Below are positions 62,672 to 64,000 of a stretch of 64,000 nt of DNA, piece after piece. Source of the DNA: Flavobacterium johnsoniae (GTDB lineage Bacteria; Bacteroidota; Bacteroidia; Flavobacteriales; Flavobacteriaceae); contig NZ_CP103794.1 of NCBI RefSeq assembly GCF_030388325.1, positions 248,001 through 312,000 of the forward strand, given 5' to 3'. Made by a program: the position numbers and the translations under genes. Positions within the stretch are counted from its first letter, which is position 1, and each line of letters starts with the position of its first letter. The notes beneath the pieces were generated by a model. The model made no database searches. It worked only from the letters and a program-made list of their open reading frames with translations, and was not told the origin of the DNA.

Positions 62672-63694
62672 TTATTTTAAATAATTTTCGGCTTCATCTT
62701 TTGAAAGTCCCTTATAGCGAATGAAATATTTCATAACTTTTTTATTCAATATAATTTTACCAAAGAATTTACTTTTGACAAAATAAGTCCATTTAGAACC
62801 TAATTTTATAGGTTTAAGGACAAAATCACTTTCTATTTGATTTAGTTCTAATTTAGAAACCTCCTCTTTCATCCAATCCTCCATGACATTACCCATGTGG
62901 TAAGCGTAATTATCTGAAGTAGACAAGCGCCATAGATCATTTTGAACTACAGGAATATCTAAAATTTTACTTTCACTGTCTCCGCCTAATTTATAATTTG
63001 AATATTTAATTTTTAAATCATTAAAAATTATTCCTCTATAAGTTCCCGCAAAATGTCCAGCTCCTACAACAGCTTTTTCATTCTTATTAGAAATCGTAAA
63101 ATATTTTTCTAAATGAGCTTTATTATAAAAATCGGGGCTTCCTATACTATTTGCAAAGTTTTTTAATGCTAAAGGATTTTTAACTTTTGAAAAAGAAAGA
63201 TCTTTGGATAAAATTTTATCCCAATAAATATTGGATGTAAAAGTTCTTAAAGAACGTGATGAAGGCGTCGGGCAAACAATACCTGCTTTCTGAAAATTAT
63301 TAAAAACAGAATATGTTGCGTCTTGCCATCCATTTAGAAATAAAACATCTGAATCTGTAATTGTAATTAACGGAAAATTATGACCTACAACACCTTTTAA
63401 AATAGCATTTAACTTACCAATATTTGTGGTGTCTAAAAGTTCATGTATTTTTTCATTTAAATACAATTCTTGCAAATAGTTTTTTACTTCCGCACAGCTT
63501 CCATTATTAACAATAGTTATAAAAGTCTTTTTATGAACTGTTAGAAATAACGATTCTAAACATAATTTCAGAATAGCTAAACTGTTTTTAAAATAGCTTT
63601 CTTGATTGGGAATATAAACAGGAATTATAATTTGATGAAAATAAACCAAATTATCATTTTGCTGATCTTTATTCGGATTAAAGCCTATTCGCAT
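62672..63694 (-). CDS. Glycosyltransferase family 2-like protein
   Basis: A 340-residue GT-A-like protein. QIIIPVYIPNQESYFKNSL near residues 21-39, ITIVNNGSCAEVKNYL near 59-74 and PLITITDSDVLFLNGWQDA near 107-125 (metal-binding DSD) are the glycosyltransferase part, with a long C-terminal segment and KYFIRYKGLSKDEAENYL at the end. It starts 10 bases before the end of the upstream partial glycosyltransferase and overlaps it. Sugar is unknown. Confidence 0.8.
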   Translation of the reverse strand: MRIGFNPNKDQQNDNLVYFHQIIIPVYIPNQESYFKNSLAILKLCLESLFLTVHKKTFITIVNNGSCAEVKNYLQELYLNEKIHELLDTTNIGKLNAILKGVVGHNFPLITITDSDVLFLNGWQDATYSVFNNFQKAGIVCPTPSSRSLRTFTSNIYWDKILSKDLSFSKVKNPLALKNFANSIGSPDFYNKAHLEKYFTISNKNEKAVVGAGHFAGTYRGIIFNDLKIKYSNYKLGGDSESKILDIPVVQNDLWRLSTSDNYAYHMGNVMEDWMKEEVSKLELNQIESDFVLKPIKLGSKWTYFVKSKFFGKIILNKKVMKYFIRYKGLSKDEAENYLK

Positions 63695-64000
63695 TGCAAA
63701 ATTGTTTTATACATCTCCAATACCTTTAATTTATTACTTAAATAGCCTAGTTTTTCTGCTGCTATTTTTTCATTTGTAATCGCTGCGGCTTCTATGAGCT
63801 TTAAATTTGAAAGCCCGTTTAAGATAATTTCTTTAATTTCTGATACTGATTCAGGGTTATGAATTAAAAATCCATTTTCACCATCTCTGATTATTTCTTC
63901 GGTAACCCCACCAGGATTAGACTGAATAGGAAATGTCCCCATTACAAGAGCTTCCAAAAGTGTATTTGGCATTCCATCTGAAATACTGTTTCCAATGTAA
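63685..64000 (-). CDS. Glycosyltransferase family 4, C-terminal fragment (runs off the window edge)
   Basis: Only the C-terminal end is inside the window; the reading frame continues to 64000 without a stop and the true start lies outside. The visible part reads YIGNSISDGMPNTLLEALVM (63941-64000 region), with the D-x7-E motif of family 4 glycosyltransferases, then SNPGGVTEEIIRDGENGFL. It overlaps the next glycosyltransferase by 10 bases and is the first gene of the run seen here. Confidence 0.85.
   Translation of the reverse strand, partial: YIGNSISDGMPNTLLEALVMGTFPIQSNPGGVTEEIIRDGENGFLIHNPESVSEIKEIILNGLSNLKLIEAAAITNEKIAAEKLGYLSNKLKVLEMYKTILQCE

Noticed and set aside
1-64000. CRISPR array, prophage, insertion sequence or defence island
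   Set aside because: No regularly spaced direct repeats, integrase, transposase, nuclease or restriction genes were recognised.

Overview
This window is chromosomal DNA from a member of the Bacteroidota, most likely a Flavobacterium. The evidence is the AT-rich sequence, the repeated TAnnTTTG minus-7 promoter box in front of many genes, the gene families (TonB-linked outer-membrane barrel with a carboxypeptidase-regulatory-like domain, PorV/PorQ family, DUF4369, DUF4105, CutC, Bacteroidota-type RecQ), and short palindromic intergenic repeats of flavobacterial style. No rRNA, CRISPR array, prophage or transposase was seen.

Positions 1-36523 are mostly conserved housekeeping genes in short operons on both strands. 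They include argS, a TonB-family outer-membrane barrel, cutC, fabH, an S9 peptidase, an orphan ABC ATPase, a lipocalin-like/OmpA lipoprotein pair, htpG and a patatin phospholipase. Two identical tRNA-Thr(UGU) genes follow. Next come an idi-queD-bcp-manA run, a secreted msrB-msrA pair, an FAD oxidoreductase, recQ, kdsD-tatC-CMD, lptB, a GH25 lysozyme with pssA, and a PorV-like gene with a DUF4105 gene. Clear hairpin terminators separate many units, and several gaps carry palindromic repeats.

Positions 36524-64000 hold one long run of minus-strand genes, often overlapping or only a few bases apart, for a surface glycan (O-antigen, capsule or exopolysaccharide). Transcription runs from high to low coordinates and enters from beyond the right edge. 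In transcription order it holds several glycosyltransferases; a nonulosonic (sialic-type) acid cassette (Gfo/Idh oxidoreductase, neuA, SDR, neuB, neuC); a GT-B-like protein; two MBOAT O-acyltransferases, each followed by a membrane-anchored SGNH-like protein; more glycosyltransferases; a NodB-like protein; a methyltransferase; a Wzy/WaaL-like polymerase or ligase; and a WcaJ-like initiating sugar-phosphate transferase. The genes suggest a CMP-activated nonulosonate put into a heteropolysaccharide that is then O-acylated. No Wzx flippase, Wzz or Wza was found, so export genes probably lie outside.

The most interesting points are the tandem MBOAT-SGNH duplication, the nonulosonate cassette with two extra oxidoreductases, the NodB-like protein lacking one zinc histidine, a RecQ without zinc-binding cysteines, and palindromic repeats sitting exactly between convergent genes. 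I did not find a clearly new defence or mobile system.
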